A stretch of 64,000 bases of DNA from JACRCT01 sp036504155. Lineage in GTDB: Bacteria; Myxococcota; Myxococcia; Myxococcales; UBA5297. Numbering within the stretch: position 1 is the stretch's first letter; each line of letters begins with the position of its first letter. Under the pieces are notes generated by a model, which was not told the origin of the DNA, did no database searches, and saw only the letters and a list, made by a program, of their open reading frames with translations. The stretch spans positions 1-64,000 of the forward strand of contig DASXVQ010000042.1 of NCBI GenBank assembly GCA_036504155.1. Reading direction: 5' to 3'. The translations under genes and the position numbers were made by a program. Below are positions 26,981-35,604 of the stretch, piece by piece.

Positions 26981-27181
26981 GCCGGCGGCTAAAGCCGCGC
27001 CTGACGTTTCGAGGTCCGCCTTCGCGGACCAGGTGGCGACGGATGTCATGGGCGACGACAAGGGCGCCCGGGTTCAGGTCTTCGCACTTCTGAATCTCAG
27101 GTTTCCCGACTTCGCGACCCGAGGCTACTGCAGCCCGCGAAGGCGGGCATCGCAACGTCAGGCGCGACTTCAGTCGCCGGC
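26981..27181. repeat. Inverted-repeat element with paired hairpins in each arm (REP/MITE-like)
   Basis: The gene-free interval 26932-27252 contains two ~50-base arms in inverted orientation (26981-27030 and 27131-27181), about 85% alike by eye. Each arm has two hairpins: GCGGCT-AA-AGCCGC and GTCCGC-CTTC-GCGGAC on the left, and GCGACT/AGTCGC and GCCCGC/GCGGGC on the right. At least two base pairs differ between the arms with both partners changed together (G-C to A-T; T-A to C-G), so structure is conserved. It lies at the convergent end of the CsgG-like gene and the kinase gene. The ~100 bases between the arms show no gene. Confidence 0.65.
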
Positions 27182-27252
27182 TTTGACGGGGCGGCACATC
27201 CCGGAACGAACTTGGGGCACCTCGTACTAACCGCCAAGAGCCTTCCCGCCGG

Positions 27253-29181
27253 CTACTGGGGCGGGCACAGCGCCTTGGCGGGCCCGAAGCCCAGCTCCGC
27301 CGCCCTGCAGTACGCCGCTCGCGACTGCGCCCGCTCGGCCTCCGCGAGGGCGGCGTTGCCCTCCCGGCTGGCGACCGCACCCTTCGCGTCGTGGGCCCGG
27401 CCCAGCGCGAAGTGGGCCTCGGCGAAGTCCGGCTGGAGGCTCACCGCTTCCTGCAGCAACCGGAAGGCTTCGTCCGGCTGCGTGTCCATGCGGCTCAGCG
27501 CCAAGAACAGCCGGGGTCGGGCATAGCCGGGGGCCAGCGCCGCGGTGAGCCGCCGCACCGCCTCCTCCTTGCGGCCGGCCTTGAGCGCCGCCTTTCCGGC
27601 CAGGCACTGCGCCGCGGCGAAATTCGGGCAGGCCGTCGCCCTCTCCAGGGCCTGATCCGCGTCGCCGCCCGCCATCACCTGCGCCCGCGCCAGCAGGAAG
27701 GCGGCCTCGGCCGACAGCGCCGACCCCTGCGGCAGCGTCCCCAACGCATTCGCCGCGCGGCCGACCCGCAGCATCTCTTCGGACGGATCGCCGGCCAGGT
27801 TCGGCAGCGAGGCGACCAGCTTCTCGAGGATCTGGGCGTCCTTCTCGCGGCACGCCTCCGGCGGGAGAGGCTCGCGCTGCGAAACGTAGAAGGCGTCGAG
27901 CTTCTGCCGGTGCAGGTCCGCCGCGGACGCGGCGGGCCCGGAGCGCAGGGTCCAGACCGCCGCCAGCGCCGCGCCGAGCAGCGCGACCGCGAGCCCGGCG
28001 AGCGGCAAAGCGCGCCGCCGCTTCTGGACCGGGGCCTGCTCCTCCAGCACCGCCGATCCCGCGGGCGCCGCCATCGGAGTGATGGCCGCCGGCAGCGCGG
28101 CCGGGTCGCGGGCGACCGGCGGCGAGGGCCGGGCGGCCTCGCGGCGGGGCGCGGACGGCAGGGTGGCCCCCACCGGCTCCAGGGGACCGGCCACGGCCAG
28201 GCGCGCCGAGGTGGCGGCGACCTCGTCGGCCGACGGGGCGATGGAGGGCTGCGTCACGTCGTCGGAGAAGGCGCGCACGAAGTCCAGCATCGAGGCGAAG
28301 CGCGCGTCGGGGCTCTTGGCGGTGGCCTTCTGGACCGCGGCGTCCACCCGCTCCAGCGCCAGGCCCGGCACCGCCTCCCACAGGTGCGGGACCGGGGCGG
28401 TGCGCTGCAGCCGCAGCGTCTCGGAGACCGACGGCGCGTCGAACGGGTGCCCGCCGGTCAGCGCCTCGAAGAGCACCAGCCCCAGCGCGTAGATGTCCAC
28501 CCGGTGGTCCAGCGCCAGGCCCTCGCTCTGCTCCGGAGCCATGTAGCGCGGGGTGCCGCAGACCATCCCCGGCGCGGTCAGCCCGGTGGCGGCGTCGGCC
28601 AGCCGCGCCAGCCCGAAGTCGAGGACCTTCACGTGGTAGCCGCGCAGCTCGCGCGACAGCATGATGTTCTCGGGCTTGAGGTCGCGGTGGATGATCCCCC
28701 GCGCGTGCGCGGTGGCGAGCACGTCGGCCACCTGCTGCACCACGTCGAGCGCGTCCTTGGGGCTCAGCCGGCCGTCGCGCTCCAGCGTCTTCTTCAGGTC
28801 GCGGCCCTCCAGGTACTCCATGGAGATGTAGAGGTTGCCGTCGTCGTCGCGGCCGAAGTCGTGCAGCTGCACCGCGTGCGGGTGGACGATCTGCGCGTAG
28901 GAGCGCGCCTCGTTGTGGAAGCGGCGCACCACCTCCGGGTCGTTCGAGAAGCCGGCGTGCAGGAACTTGATGGCCACCTTCTGGCCGACCTCGACGTGCT
29001 CGGCCTCGTAGACCACGCCCATCCCGCCCTGGCCCAGCTTGCGCTTGATGCGGTAGCGGCCGCCGACGACCTTGCCGCACCGCGGGTCCTTGGCCGGCTT
29101 GGGATCGGCCGTGGTGCAGCGCGGGCAGAGGTCGGCCCCGGGGGGCAGCTCGCTTTGGCAGTTGGGGCAGAGGGTGGCCAT
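27253..29181 (-). CDS. Zinc-ribbon Ser/Thr protein kinase with a TPR-like exported domain
   Basis: The 642-residue product begins with a zinc ribbon (CPNC at 5-8, CPRC at 19-22). A Hanks-type kinase domain follows (about 40-305), with the glycine loop LGQGGMGVVYEAEH, the lysine in VAIKFLHA, HRDLKPEN, DFGLARL and MAPEQSEG. A Pro/Ala linker, one transmembrane helix (about 385-405) and a C-terminal helical repeat domain complete it (TPR-like pairs such as LGRAHDAKGAVASREGNAALAEA). Such kinases are abundant in Myxococcota and typically phosphorylate regulatory proteins. It ends 40 bases upstream of the stop of the CsgG/TPR protein that precedes it on the same strand, so the two are probably one operon. 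Confidence 0.92.
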   Translation of the reverse strand: MATLCPNCQSELPPGADLCPRCTTADPKPAKDPRCGKVVGGRYRIKRKLGQGGMGVVYEAEHVEVGQKVAIKFLHAGFSNDPEVVRRFHNEARSYAQIVHPHAVQLHDFGRDDDGNLYISMEYLEGRDLKKTLERDGRLSPKDALDVVQQVADVLATAHARGIIHRDLKPENIMLSRELRGYHVKVLDFGLARLADAATGLTAPGMVCGTPRYMAPEQSEGLALDHRVDIYALGLVLFEALTGGHPFDAPSVSETLRLQRTAPVPHLWEAVPGLALERVDAAVQKATAKSPDARFASMLDFVRAFSDDVTQPSIAPSADEVAATSARLAVAGPLEPVGATLPSAPRREAARPSPPVARDPAALPAAITPMAAPAGSAVLEEQAPVQKRRRALPLAGLAVALLGAALAAVWTLRSGPAASAADLHRQKLDAFYVSQREPLPPEACREKDAQILEKLVASLPNLAGDPSEEMLRVGRAANALGTLPQGSALSAEAAFLLARAQVMAGGDADQALERATACPNFAAAQCLAGKAALKAGRKEEAVRRLTAALAPGYARPRLFLALSRMDTQPDEAFRLLQEAVSLQPDFAEAHFALGRAHDAKGAVASREGNAALAEAERAQSRAAYCRAAELGFGPAKALCPPQ

Positions 29182-29221
29182 GCCTTGGGGTGCTCGCCTG
29201 GAAGGATCGGCGGCGGGGGGT

Positions 29222-31390
29222 CTACTCCCGCCGCACGCGGAACTTGGCGTCGCTCATCTCCATCTTGCGGACGTAGCCGGGCTCCTGGATCTCGAAGGTC
29301 GCGCTGAAGGTGCCCTCGTCGTACTCGAACTTCTGCGAGGCCAGCTTGGTGAGGTGGACGGTGCACTTGCCCTCGAGCGCGTTCCGCTCGTCGGCCCGGT
29401 GCCACTGCGCGAGGTGGCAGACGGTGAACGCCCCCTTCTCGTCGGCGTCGAGGTAGAGCGAGAACGACTCGGGCACCGCCTCCTTGCCGGCGCTGATCGT
29501 CAGCCGCTTGCCGCCCTGGGCGAGGACGGAGACCAGGTGCCGGTCGAACTCGAAGCTCCAGTCCCGGTCGAGCTTGCCGTCCATCCACACCACGCCCTTG
29601 ACCACGTCCCCCAGCTCGCACCACGGCGTCCAGTTCTTGGCGTAGCCCATCATGTCGCTCACCGAGCCGCCGGACTCCACGTACTCGGCGAACCAGTGGC
29701 GGTAGGCCTCGCAGTCCTCGTGGAAGGCGGCCTCCATCGCCAGGTCCTTGTACACGCCGGCGATGGCGCCGTAGTTCCTGGGGGTGCGCTTGCAGGCCTT
29801 CTCCAGCTGGTCGGCGTGGTTCTTCAGCGCTGCCAGGCCCTCGTGCTTGAGGCGGTCGGCCAGCGCCCGGTCCGCGCCGACCCGGAGGTCCATGTCGTCG
29901 GCGCAGCCGTCCTTGAGGGCCTTGGCCCAGCGCTCGCGCTCGTCGTAGGTGTGGTCGTGCTCGGCGCCGATGAGCTGCTTGATGCGCTTCTCGGTCCACG
30001 GGGCCTGGCGGCCGTTGGGGAAGGCGTCGAGCAGGCGCTGGAGCTCGGCGATGGCCTCGTCGGTCTTGCCGTAGGACAGGAGCGCCTCGGCCTTGAGCTC
30101 GAGCAGCTCGCTCGCGTCGCTCTCGGCCCTCTGCTTGCCCGCCTCGTCGACCTTCAGGTAGGCGGCCAGGGCCCTCTGGATGCGCTCGTCCAGCTCGCCC
30201 ATCACCGCCTTGAGCTCCTTGGGGTCCAGGTCGCCGAAGGCGGGCGCCACCTCGTAGTAGGAGTCGCTGTCGTGGAGGCGGCCCTCGGCGACGAAGCGGA
30301 CCAGGTCCTCGAAGGGGTCGTGGCAGGCGACGTCGCCCAGGTGGCCGTCGCGCATCAGGTTCACGATCTCCGGGGACGGGTCGAGGCTCGAGGACGGGTA
30401 CTTGTTCAGGCGCAGGTAGGCCCCGTGCTCGACGACGAGGGCGCGCTGGTTCTCCAGCCAGCCGCGCAGCACCAGCATCGCCTGCGCCTCCTTGCCCTTG
30501 AGCGCGATGCGCAGGCGCTCGCGGCGCCAGCTCAGGTACTGCTTGAGCACCCGGGCGATCACCTTGCCCTTGATGACCCGCATGGCCAGCCGGTCCTTCT
30601 GGGCCTTCACGTCGAGCGAGTCGAAGGGCTTGGCGTCCTTGAGCGCGGCGTCGGCGCGGCGGCCCAGCTCGAGGACCGACTCGGTGGCCATGTCCGCGCG
30701 GCGCTTCTCGACCTCCTTGAGCCTCTTGAGGATGTCGTCCTTGCGCTCGCGGGCCATCAGGAAGGAGGGCTGGCGGGAGACGAGCGCCTGGATGGCCTTG
30801 CCGGCCTCGTCGAGCCTGCCCTGGTCGGTCAGGTCCAGCGCCACCGAGTAGGCGACCAGGCTCGCCAGGTCCGGCACCTTCGCCTTGCGGCGCGCGGCGA
30901 GGTTCTTCACCTTCAGGTCGATGCCCGCGGTGATCTGGTCGACCAGCTCCTGCTCGAGGTCGAAGAGCTTCTCCTGGGGCCCGCGCACCGAGGCGCCGGC
31001 GACGAGCTCGGAGGTCTCCGCCTTGGAGAGCCTGGCGACGATCTTCAGCTCCGGGCTCACGGAGATCATCGAGCCGGTGAGCACGTACTGCGCGCCCAGG
31101 AAGCGCCCCACCTTGACCGCGGTGGCCTGGTCGAAGGCGGCGGTGCGCTGCAGCTTGAGCTCGGCCATGACCGCCTCGAGCTTCTCGCGCTCGACCACCG
31201 CGACGCCGTCCCAGGCGACGAGGTCGGTGATGATCATGTCGGCCAGGCCCTTGCGCAGGACCTCGAGGTCGCCCTGGCCCGTCTGGTTGTCGAAGTAGAG
31301 GACCGTGAGGACCGGCTTGCCGCCGGGCGCCGGCGCCGCCGCGGGACCTGCGGCGAGGACGACGGCGGCGAGGAGCGCGGGCGCGAGCAT
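29222..31390 (-). CDS. Exported CsgG-like protein with long helical-repeat region
   Basis: The 722-residue product has a signal peptide (about 1-18) and a CsgG-like domain (about 27-170: LTVLYFDNQTGQGDLEVLRK, MIITDLVAWDGVAVVEREKL, GRFLGAQYVLTGSMISVSPE, LKIVARLSKAETSELV). A long alpha-helical region follows (about 180-560), with TPR-like segments such as LSYGKTDEAIAELQRLLDAF. A C-terminal beta-rich domain (about 590-722) contains SFSLYLDADEKGAFTVCHL and ends RKMEMSDAKFRVRRE. The CsgG-like part is the same type as in the 26179-26931 protein. It is divergent from the small exported gene at 31463. The function is unknown; an envelope stress or assembly role linked to the adjacent kinase is inference. 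Confidence 0.8.
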   Translation of the reverse strand: MLAPALLAAVVLAAGPAAAPAPGGKPVLTVLYFDNQTGQGDLEVLRKGLADMIITDLVAWDGVAVVEREKLEAVMAELKLQRTAAFDQATAVKVGRFLGAQYVLTGSMISVSPELKIVARLSKAETSELVAGASVRGPQEKLFDLEQELVDQITAGIDLKVKNLAARRKAKVPDLASLVAYSVALDLTDQGRLDEAGKAIQALVSRQPSFLMARERKDDILKRLKEVEKRRADMATESVLELGRRADAALKDAKPFDSLDVKAQKDRLAMRVIKGKVIARVLKQYLSWRRERLRIALKGKEAQAMLVLRGWLENQRALVVEHGAYLRLNKYPSSSLDPSPEIVNLMRDGHLGDVACHDPFEDLVRFVAEGRLHDSDSYYEVAPAFGDLDPKELKAVMGELDERIQRALAAYLKVDEAGKQRAESDASELLELKAEALLSYGKTDEAIAELQRLLDAFPNGRQAPWTEKRIKQLIGAEHDHTYDERERWAKALKDGCADDMDLRVGADRALADRLKHEGLAALKNHADQLEKACKRTPRNYGAIAGVYKDLAMEAAFHEDCEAYRHWFAEYVESGGSVSDMMGYAKNWTPWCELGDVVKGVVWMDGKLDRDWSFEFDRHLVSVLAQGGKRLTISAGKEAVPESFSLYLDADEKGAFTVCHLAQWHRADERNALEGKCTVHLTKLASQKFEYDEGTFSATFEIQEPGYVRKMEMSDAKFRVRRE

Positions 31391-31423
31391 GGCGGCTCAC
31401 GATACCCGATCCCGAGCCGCTGC

Positions 31424-31429
31424 TAGACT
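31424..31429 (+). promoter_or_regulatory. Candidate extended -10 of the 31463 gene
   Basis: TGCTAGACT, an extended -10 (TGnTAGACT), lies 34 bases before the ATG at 31463 in the 72-base divergent gap. No clear -35 is visible. Confidence 0.3.
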
Positions 31430-31462
31430 CCGCTGCTTGGCCGACCGCACACCGGAGCCACC

Positions 31463-31930
31463 ATGACGATCCGCCTGCTCGCCGCCCTCGCCTTCGCCTC
31501 GATCTTCCTCTCGGCCGCCCGGCCCGCCTTCGCCGGCGACAAGAAGGATTTCGAGAAGACCGTCCCGCTGCCGATGGGGGGCGGCGTGGTGCCGCTGGGC
31601 GGCAAGGTCGGGGACGTCGTGGTGGACAGCGTCAACGTGCGCAACGCGCCGAACAAGGGCGACTTCGAGAAGGCGAAGGGCGAGCCGCGGGTCTCCTGCC
31701 GGCCCAAGTTCCAGGTCTCGCTGACCAACAAGGGCAAGGACGTCACCCGCGTGCTGGTGCTGGTGAAGATCCTCAACAAGGACGGCGACAAGGTCCTGCT
31801 GTGCGACACCAAGGAGAAGCTCAAGCCCGGCACCAAGGACTTCAAGAGCAACCTGTGCTGGCTGCAGGGGATGCAGGTCAACGACTGGCCGAAGGCCAAG
31901 ATGTTCGTGAGCGTGTCGTCGCTGGACTGA
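31463..31930 (+). CDS. Small exported protein, unidentified
   Basis: The 155-residue product has a signal peptide (about 1-24, cleaved at AFA-GD). The mature part looks like a single beta-sandwich: FEKTVPLPMGGGVVPLGGKV, VVVDSVNVRNAPNKGDFEKA, RPKFQVSLTNKGKDVTRVLV, LVKILNKDGDKVLLCDTKE, then LKPGTKDFKSNLCWLQGMQV. Three cysteines in the mature chain could form a disulfide. The family was not recognised. Its last 25 codons are duplicated downstream at 32287-32361 as part of a 431-bp tandem duplication. Confidence 0.75.
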   Translation: MTIRLLAALAFASIFLSAARPAFAGDKKDFEKTVPLPMGGGVVPLGGKVGDVVVDSVNVRNAPNKGDFEKAKGEPRVSCRPKFQVSLTNKGKDVTRVLVLVKILNKDGDKVLLCDTKEKLKPGTKDFKSNLCWLQGMQVNDWPKAKMFVSVSSLD

Positions 31931-32718
31931 AGCAAGGCCCGCCCCCCTGCCCCTCCCATTGTCGGCGGCTCGAGCGCTCTGCCGCGATCGGCGCCCAAGC
32001 CTTGGCAACGCTCGGCGCTCGCTTGGCGAGGGAGGGGGGATCGCTGGCCGCCTTCGGCGATGTCCGAAGAATGCGTCGCTTGGGTCTTTCCGAAAGACCC
32101 GCCCGCGTTTCAAGGAGGCCGCGACGAGCACAGGCGATCGCCCCTCCCTCGTAAATCGAGAGGAGAGCTCGGTGCAGCGCGGAAGTCGGTCGAGGCAGAG
32201 CCGTCAAGCCGCCCTGCCTGGGAAGGGCAGGGGGGCGGGCCTCCGACCAGACTCCGGCCGCCCCGCCTCCATCACCCGCGGGTTGCTGCTGGCTGCAGGG
32301 GATGCAGGTCAGCGACTGGCCGAAGGCCAAGATGTTCGTGAGCGTGTCGTCGCTGGACTGAAGCAAGGCCCCGCCCCCCTGCCCCTCCCAGGGTCGGCGG
32401 CTCGAGCGCTCTGCCGCGGTCGACGCCCAAGCCTCGGCAACGCTCGGCGCTCGCTTGGCGAGGGAGGGGCGATCGCTGGTCGCCTTCGGCGATGTCCGAG
32501 GAATGCGTCGCTTGGACCTTTCTGAAAGACCCGCCCGCGTTCCGAGGAGGCCGCGACGAGCACAGGCGATCCCCCCTCCCTCGCAAATCGAGAGGAGAGC
32601 TCAGTGCAGCGCGGAAGTCAGTCGAGGCAGAGCCGTCGAGCCGCCTCGCCTGGGAGGGGCAGGGGGGCGGGCCTCCGACCAGACTCCGGCCGCCCCGCAT
32701 CCATCACCCGCTGGTCGC
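31856..32718. repeat. Tandem 431-bp direct duplication containing a ~306-bp palindromic element
   Basis: Two direct copies (31856-32286 and 32287 to about 32718; offset 431) each carry the last ~75 bases of the 31463 gene and the same non-coding element, roughly 90% alike. Within each copy, 22-base inverted ends (GGCCCGCCCCCCTGCCCCTCCC and its complement) bound the element: 31936-32241 in copy 1 and 32367-32673 in copy 2. Nested inner arms (32027-32044 with 32134-32151) and, in copy 1, a perfect central hairpin (GGGTCTTT-CCG-AAAGACCC, 32082-32100) at the exact midpoint show that the whole element is one long imperfect palindrome. No transposase is encoded. It looks like a MITE or a large structured RNA/terminator that was later duplicated with its flank. 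Confidence 0.75.
32287..32361 (+). pseudogene. Duplicated 3' end of the 31463 gene
   Basis: This fragment repeats the end of the upstream gene (CWLQGMQVSDWPKAKMF then VSVSSLD and stop), with one residue changed (N to S) and no start of its own. It is a passenger of the tandem duplication. Confidence 0.8.
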
Positions 32719-32747
32719 GCGCGCGCGCTGGTCCGGGGCAGTTCTCG

Positions 32748-33677
32748 CTACAGCAGCGAATCCTTGTCGTACCCGATGCGCACGATCTCGATCTTCGCGG
32801 GGTCCGCGGTCCCGAGGTGGTGCCGCGTGTCCGCGAGCGCGATGTGCTTGGCCGGCGGCGCCAGCGGCCGGTCCTCGCCGAAGACCGCCCGGCGCTTGGC
32901 CTCGATGATGCGCAGCCCCACCGAGTCGCAGGCCACCGGATCGAAGCCGACGACGAGCCCGTAGTAGCTCCAGACGTACTTCGGGTTGAAGCTGTGCGGC
33001 CCCACTCCGTGGAACTGCGGCGTGAACATCACCAGCACGTTGAGCCGCGTCTTGCCCTTCACGATCGGCAGCTCCCAGATCTTCGCCAGGTCGGCGCAGG
33101 AGTCGTCGTGCCAGGCCGAGGGCTGCGGCGCGAACATGATGTAGTTCTTGATGAGCGAGCCCACGCCGGACCAGTGGTGGCTGCGCATCGGGCGCGCGTT
33201 GATGAGCGCGGTGGCGCGCTGGAACACCGGGTCCTCGAGCACGCCGTGGTCGCCGATGGCGATGTCCGCTTCCTTGACGCCCACGTCCAGCACGCGCTGC
33301 TTGAGCGCCTGCTCCATGGCCTCGGTGGTGTTGATGTACTTCCAGTGGTTCGTCTTGATGCCGACCACGTCGCTGGCCTTCAGGAACGACTTCCAGCCCT
33401 CCAGACCCTTCTTGGCGGTGAGCGCGGCGACCGCGTCGTCGAGCATCTTGAGGACCACGTCCTTCTTCGGCTGGCCCTTCTCGTCGAGGACCGCGAGGTC
33501 GCGCACCAGGACGACCTTGGTCTTGCCCGGGCTCGCAGCCGGAGTCGGCGCTGCAGGCGCGGCAGTCGCCTTCGCCGGTTCGGCCGCGAGGGCGCGGTTC
33601 GGAAGCAGCGCGGCGCCGCCGAGGGCGGCCACCGACAGGTTGAACTGCCTGCGCGTTAGACCCTTCTTCGAGCTCAT
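32748..33677 (-). CDS. DUF362-type exported protein with Tat signal
   Basis: The 309-residue protein begins with a twin-arginine signal (SSKKGLTRRQFNLSVAALGG) and an Ala/Pro linker. A DUF362-like domain follows: VVLVRDLAVLDEKGQPKKDV, VVGIKTNHWKYINTTEAMEQ, DVGVKEADIAIGDHGVL, SHHWSGVGSLIKNYIMFAPQ, and a C-terminal VVGFDPVACDSVGLRIIE. DUF362 proteins are often iron-sulfur-linked, but no ferredoxin-type CxxC cluster is present here. Tat export suggests folding before secretion. It overlaps the upstream DUF6599-like gene by four bases (ATGA), so the two are coupled. The function is unknown. Confidence 0.85.
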   Translation of the reverse strand: MSSKKGLTRRQFNLSVAALGGAALLPNRALAAEPAKATAAPAAPTPAASPGKTKVVLVRDLAVLDEKGQPKKDVVLKMLDDAVAALTAKKGLEGWKSFLKASDVVGIKTNHWKYINTTEAMEQALKQRVLDVGVKEADIAIGDHGVLEDPVFQRATALINARPMRSHHWSGVGSLIKNYIMFAPQPSAWHDDSCADLAKIWELPIVKGKTRLNVLVMFTPQFHGVGPHSFNPKYVWSYYGLVVGFDPVACDSVGLRIIEAKRRAVFGEDRPLAPPAKHIALADTRHHLGTADPAKIEIVRIGYDKDSLL

Positions 33678-34546
33678 GGCACCTCCGAAAGCACCTGGTC
33701 CACGACCAGCTTGGTTCGCGCGGCGAGCACGAGGGCCAGCCGCTTGCCTTTCCTGCCTATCCCCAGCTGCCCGTCCTTCTGCGCCACGACGGCGCCAGCC
33801 GGCAATCCGTCGGTGAAGCGGCCCTGCGCGGCCTTGGCCTCGGCCTCGGCGGGGTAGTCGACCAGCATCAGCACGAACTTCTCGCCGTCACGGTCGTAGC
33901 GGGCCAGCACCGCCTCGGGCTTCGGGCCGATGCCGAGGAGGTTGTCGTGGGAGACGGTGACGTAGTCGTTCTGCAGCAGGTGGTGGTGGAAGGTCCGGAC
34001 GCTGGCCTCGACCAGGCCCTTCTTCGGCAGCGCGCCGATGATCGCCGGCAGCGGGCCGGTCCCCGGAATCAGCGCGGCGATGGCCTGGCCCAGCTCGTAA
34101 ACGGCCTTGCGCTTGGCCTGCGTCTCCGGGAAGCCGAGCACCGAGACGTAGTACCGGTGCTTCCAGAAGGTCAGCAGGCCGCCGGCGTACTCCGATCCCT
34201 GGCCGACCTCCGCGGCGATGGTCTCGCGGCCGTGGGCGAACGCGCCGAAGGCGCCGCGCGGGCTGCCCATGTCGAAGATGTCGACCTTGATCTCGTCGTC
34301 CTTGCCGGCCGAGTACTCGAAGGTGGTGGCGCCGGCGAAGTCGAAGGCGAGGTACAGCTCCGCTCCGCCGTCGATGTAGTCGTACAGCGTCTTGCAGTCG
34401 TAGCGCTGCGGCTTGGCGGGCTTCTTCCACTCCCCGACCTGCGCGGGGAGCTTGGAAGCGAAGTCCGGTGTCGATTCGGCGGCCGAGGCCGGTCCCGCCC
34501 CGAGGGCGAGCCAGACTCCGGCGGCGACGGCGGCGAGACGAGGCAT
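33674..34546 (-). CDS. DUF6599-like exported protein
   Basis: The 290-residue product has a signal peptide (about 1-23), then a domain with YDCKTLYDYIDGGAELYLAF, FEYSAGKDDEIKVDIFDMGS, PRGAFGAFAHGRET, and YVSVLGFPETQAKRKAVYEL. This YIDGGAELY..YGF pattern is typical of a family often encoded beside DUF362 proteins; the name DUF6599 is from memory. The gene ends in an ATGA overlap with the DUF362 gene, supporting a joint role. Confidence 0.75.
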   Translation of the reverse strand: MPRLAAVAAGVWLALGAGPASAAESTPDFASKLPAQVGEWKKPAKPQRYDCKTLYDYIDGGAELYLAFDFAGATTFEYSAGKDDEIKVDIFDMGSPRGAFGAFAHGRETIAAEVGQGSEYAGGLLTFWKHRYYVSVLGFPETQAKRKAVYELGQAIAALIPGTGPLPAIIGALPKKGLVEASVRTFHHHLLQNDYVTVSHDNLLGIGPKPEAVLARYDRDGEKFVLMLVDYPAEAEAKAAQGRFTDGLPAGAVVAQKDGQLGIGRKGKRLALVLAARTKLVVDQVLSEVP

Positions 34547-34648
34547 CCGCGGATGATATCCGCGACGGGTCCAGTCTTCTCGACGCTCTCGAGCATCCTC
34601 TCGAGCGCCGGCTTGCGCGGCAGCGCGAGTCGGGCCGCGGCGCCTCGG

Positions 34649-35116
34649 CTACGGGTTGGAGCGGGCCTGCTCTCGCTGGGCGGCCTGCACCCAGGCGCAG
34701 AGGCTGCGAGCGTCTTCGGGCCGGACGCGCGCCTGCGGATGCAGGAGCAGGTACTGGGCGGGAGGCATCTCGCCCTTCTCGACGTCCTCGCAGATCTCGC
34801 CGAGGAGCTTGCGCTGCCGGTCCGGCGGGTAGAGCCCCCACTGCGAGAGGTTGAGCTCGGCGCGGCCCTCGTCGACGTCGTGGACCAGCAGCCACGAGAT
34901 GGGCGCGACCTGGCTGTACCAGGGCCAGGTCGTCCGGTGGGTGTGGCAGTCCCCGCAGGAGCGCGCCAGCACCGCGGCCACTGCGGGCTCCATGGGCCGC
35001 TGGGCGGCCAGCGTCTGGGCCGGGTCCTCGGCGGGATTGGTGCGCGCCGGCCGGATGAGCTGCGCCCCCAGGAGCAGCACGCCGATCGCGATGGCGGCTC
35101 TGGCGAGGTGTCGCAT
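34649..35116 (-). CDS. Exported haem-binding domain protein (single CxxCH)
   Basis: The 155-residue product has an N-terminal signal or membrane anchor (about 1-25). A c-type haem site CGDCH (about 54-58) is followed by the family signature TTWPWYSQVAPISWLLVHDV and ELNLSQWGLY, then MPPAQYLLLHPQARV near the C-terminus, where the MPP methionine may be the axial ligand. This is the small 'haem-binding domain' (DUF1924-like/haem_bd) pattern. Its start shares a base with the stop of the rubrerythrin-like gene upstream, so a haem protein and a diiron protein are translated together. Confidence 0.88.
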   Translation of the reverse strand: MRHLARAAIAIGVLLLGAQLIRPARTNPAEDPAQTLAAQRPMEPAVAAVLARSCGDCHTHRTTWPWYSQVAPISWLLVHDVDEGRAELNLSQWGLYPPDRQRKLLGEICEDVEKGEMPPAQYLLLHPQARVRPEDARSLCAWVQAAQREQARSNP

Positions 35117-35604
35117 CAGGGCCCCATCCGAACCTTCTGGACCTTGTCCAGGGCCGCCTTGAACGCGTCGCGGTGCTTCATCTCGTCCTTGCGGATCTCC
35201 TCGAAGCGAGCGGCGGCCTGCTTGTCGCCCACGGCGGCCGCCTTGCGCGCGAAGTCGGCGTACATCGTCTCGACCTCGTAGGACTCTCCCTTGATGGCGG
35301 CCCGGAGGTTGTCGGCGTCACTGCCCACCAGGCCGGCGAGCTTCGCCTCTTCGGCGAAGTGCTCGAGGTGCTCGGTCCGGGCGGCGTCTTCGAAGAGCTT
35401 GGCGAGGTCCTCGCGGCCGTTCTGGCGAGCCTGCTTCGCGAAGAGCGTGTACTTGGCGTGGGCGAAGGCCTCGCCGTGCATGGCGATGTCCAGATCCTCC
35501 AGGGTCTGTTTGCTCGGACCTCCCGTGCTGGCCGCGGTCCAGATGCCCGCGTTGATCCCGAACGAGGCGACGACTATCCCGGCCATCGCTGCCAGCGTCT
35601 TCAT
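35116..35604 (-). CDS. Exported rubrerythrin-like (ferritin-fold diiron) protein
   Basis: The 162-residue protein has a signal-like N-terminus (about 1-26), which is unusual because most rubrerythrins are cytoplasmic. A four-helix ferritin-like domain follows with diiron ligand candidates in each helix: GEAFAHAKYTLFAKQA (E45), ARTEHLEHFAEEAKLAG (E.xH), GESYEVETMYADFAR, and RKDEMKHRDAFKAAL. The C-terminal rubredoxin CxxC domain of classical rubrerythrins is absent. A role in peroxide reduction or iron handling outside the cytoplasm, with electrons from the co-encoded haem protein, is inference. Confidence 0.85.
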   Translation of the reverse strand: MKTLAAMAGIVVASFGINAGIWTAASTGGPSKQTLEDLDIAMHGEAFAHAKYTLFAKQARQNGREDLAKLFEDAARTEHLEHFAEEAKLAGLVGSDADNLRAAIKGESYEVETMYADFARKAAAVGDKQAAARFEEIRKDEMKHRDAFKAALDKVQKVRMGP

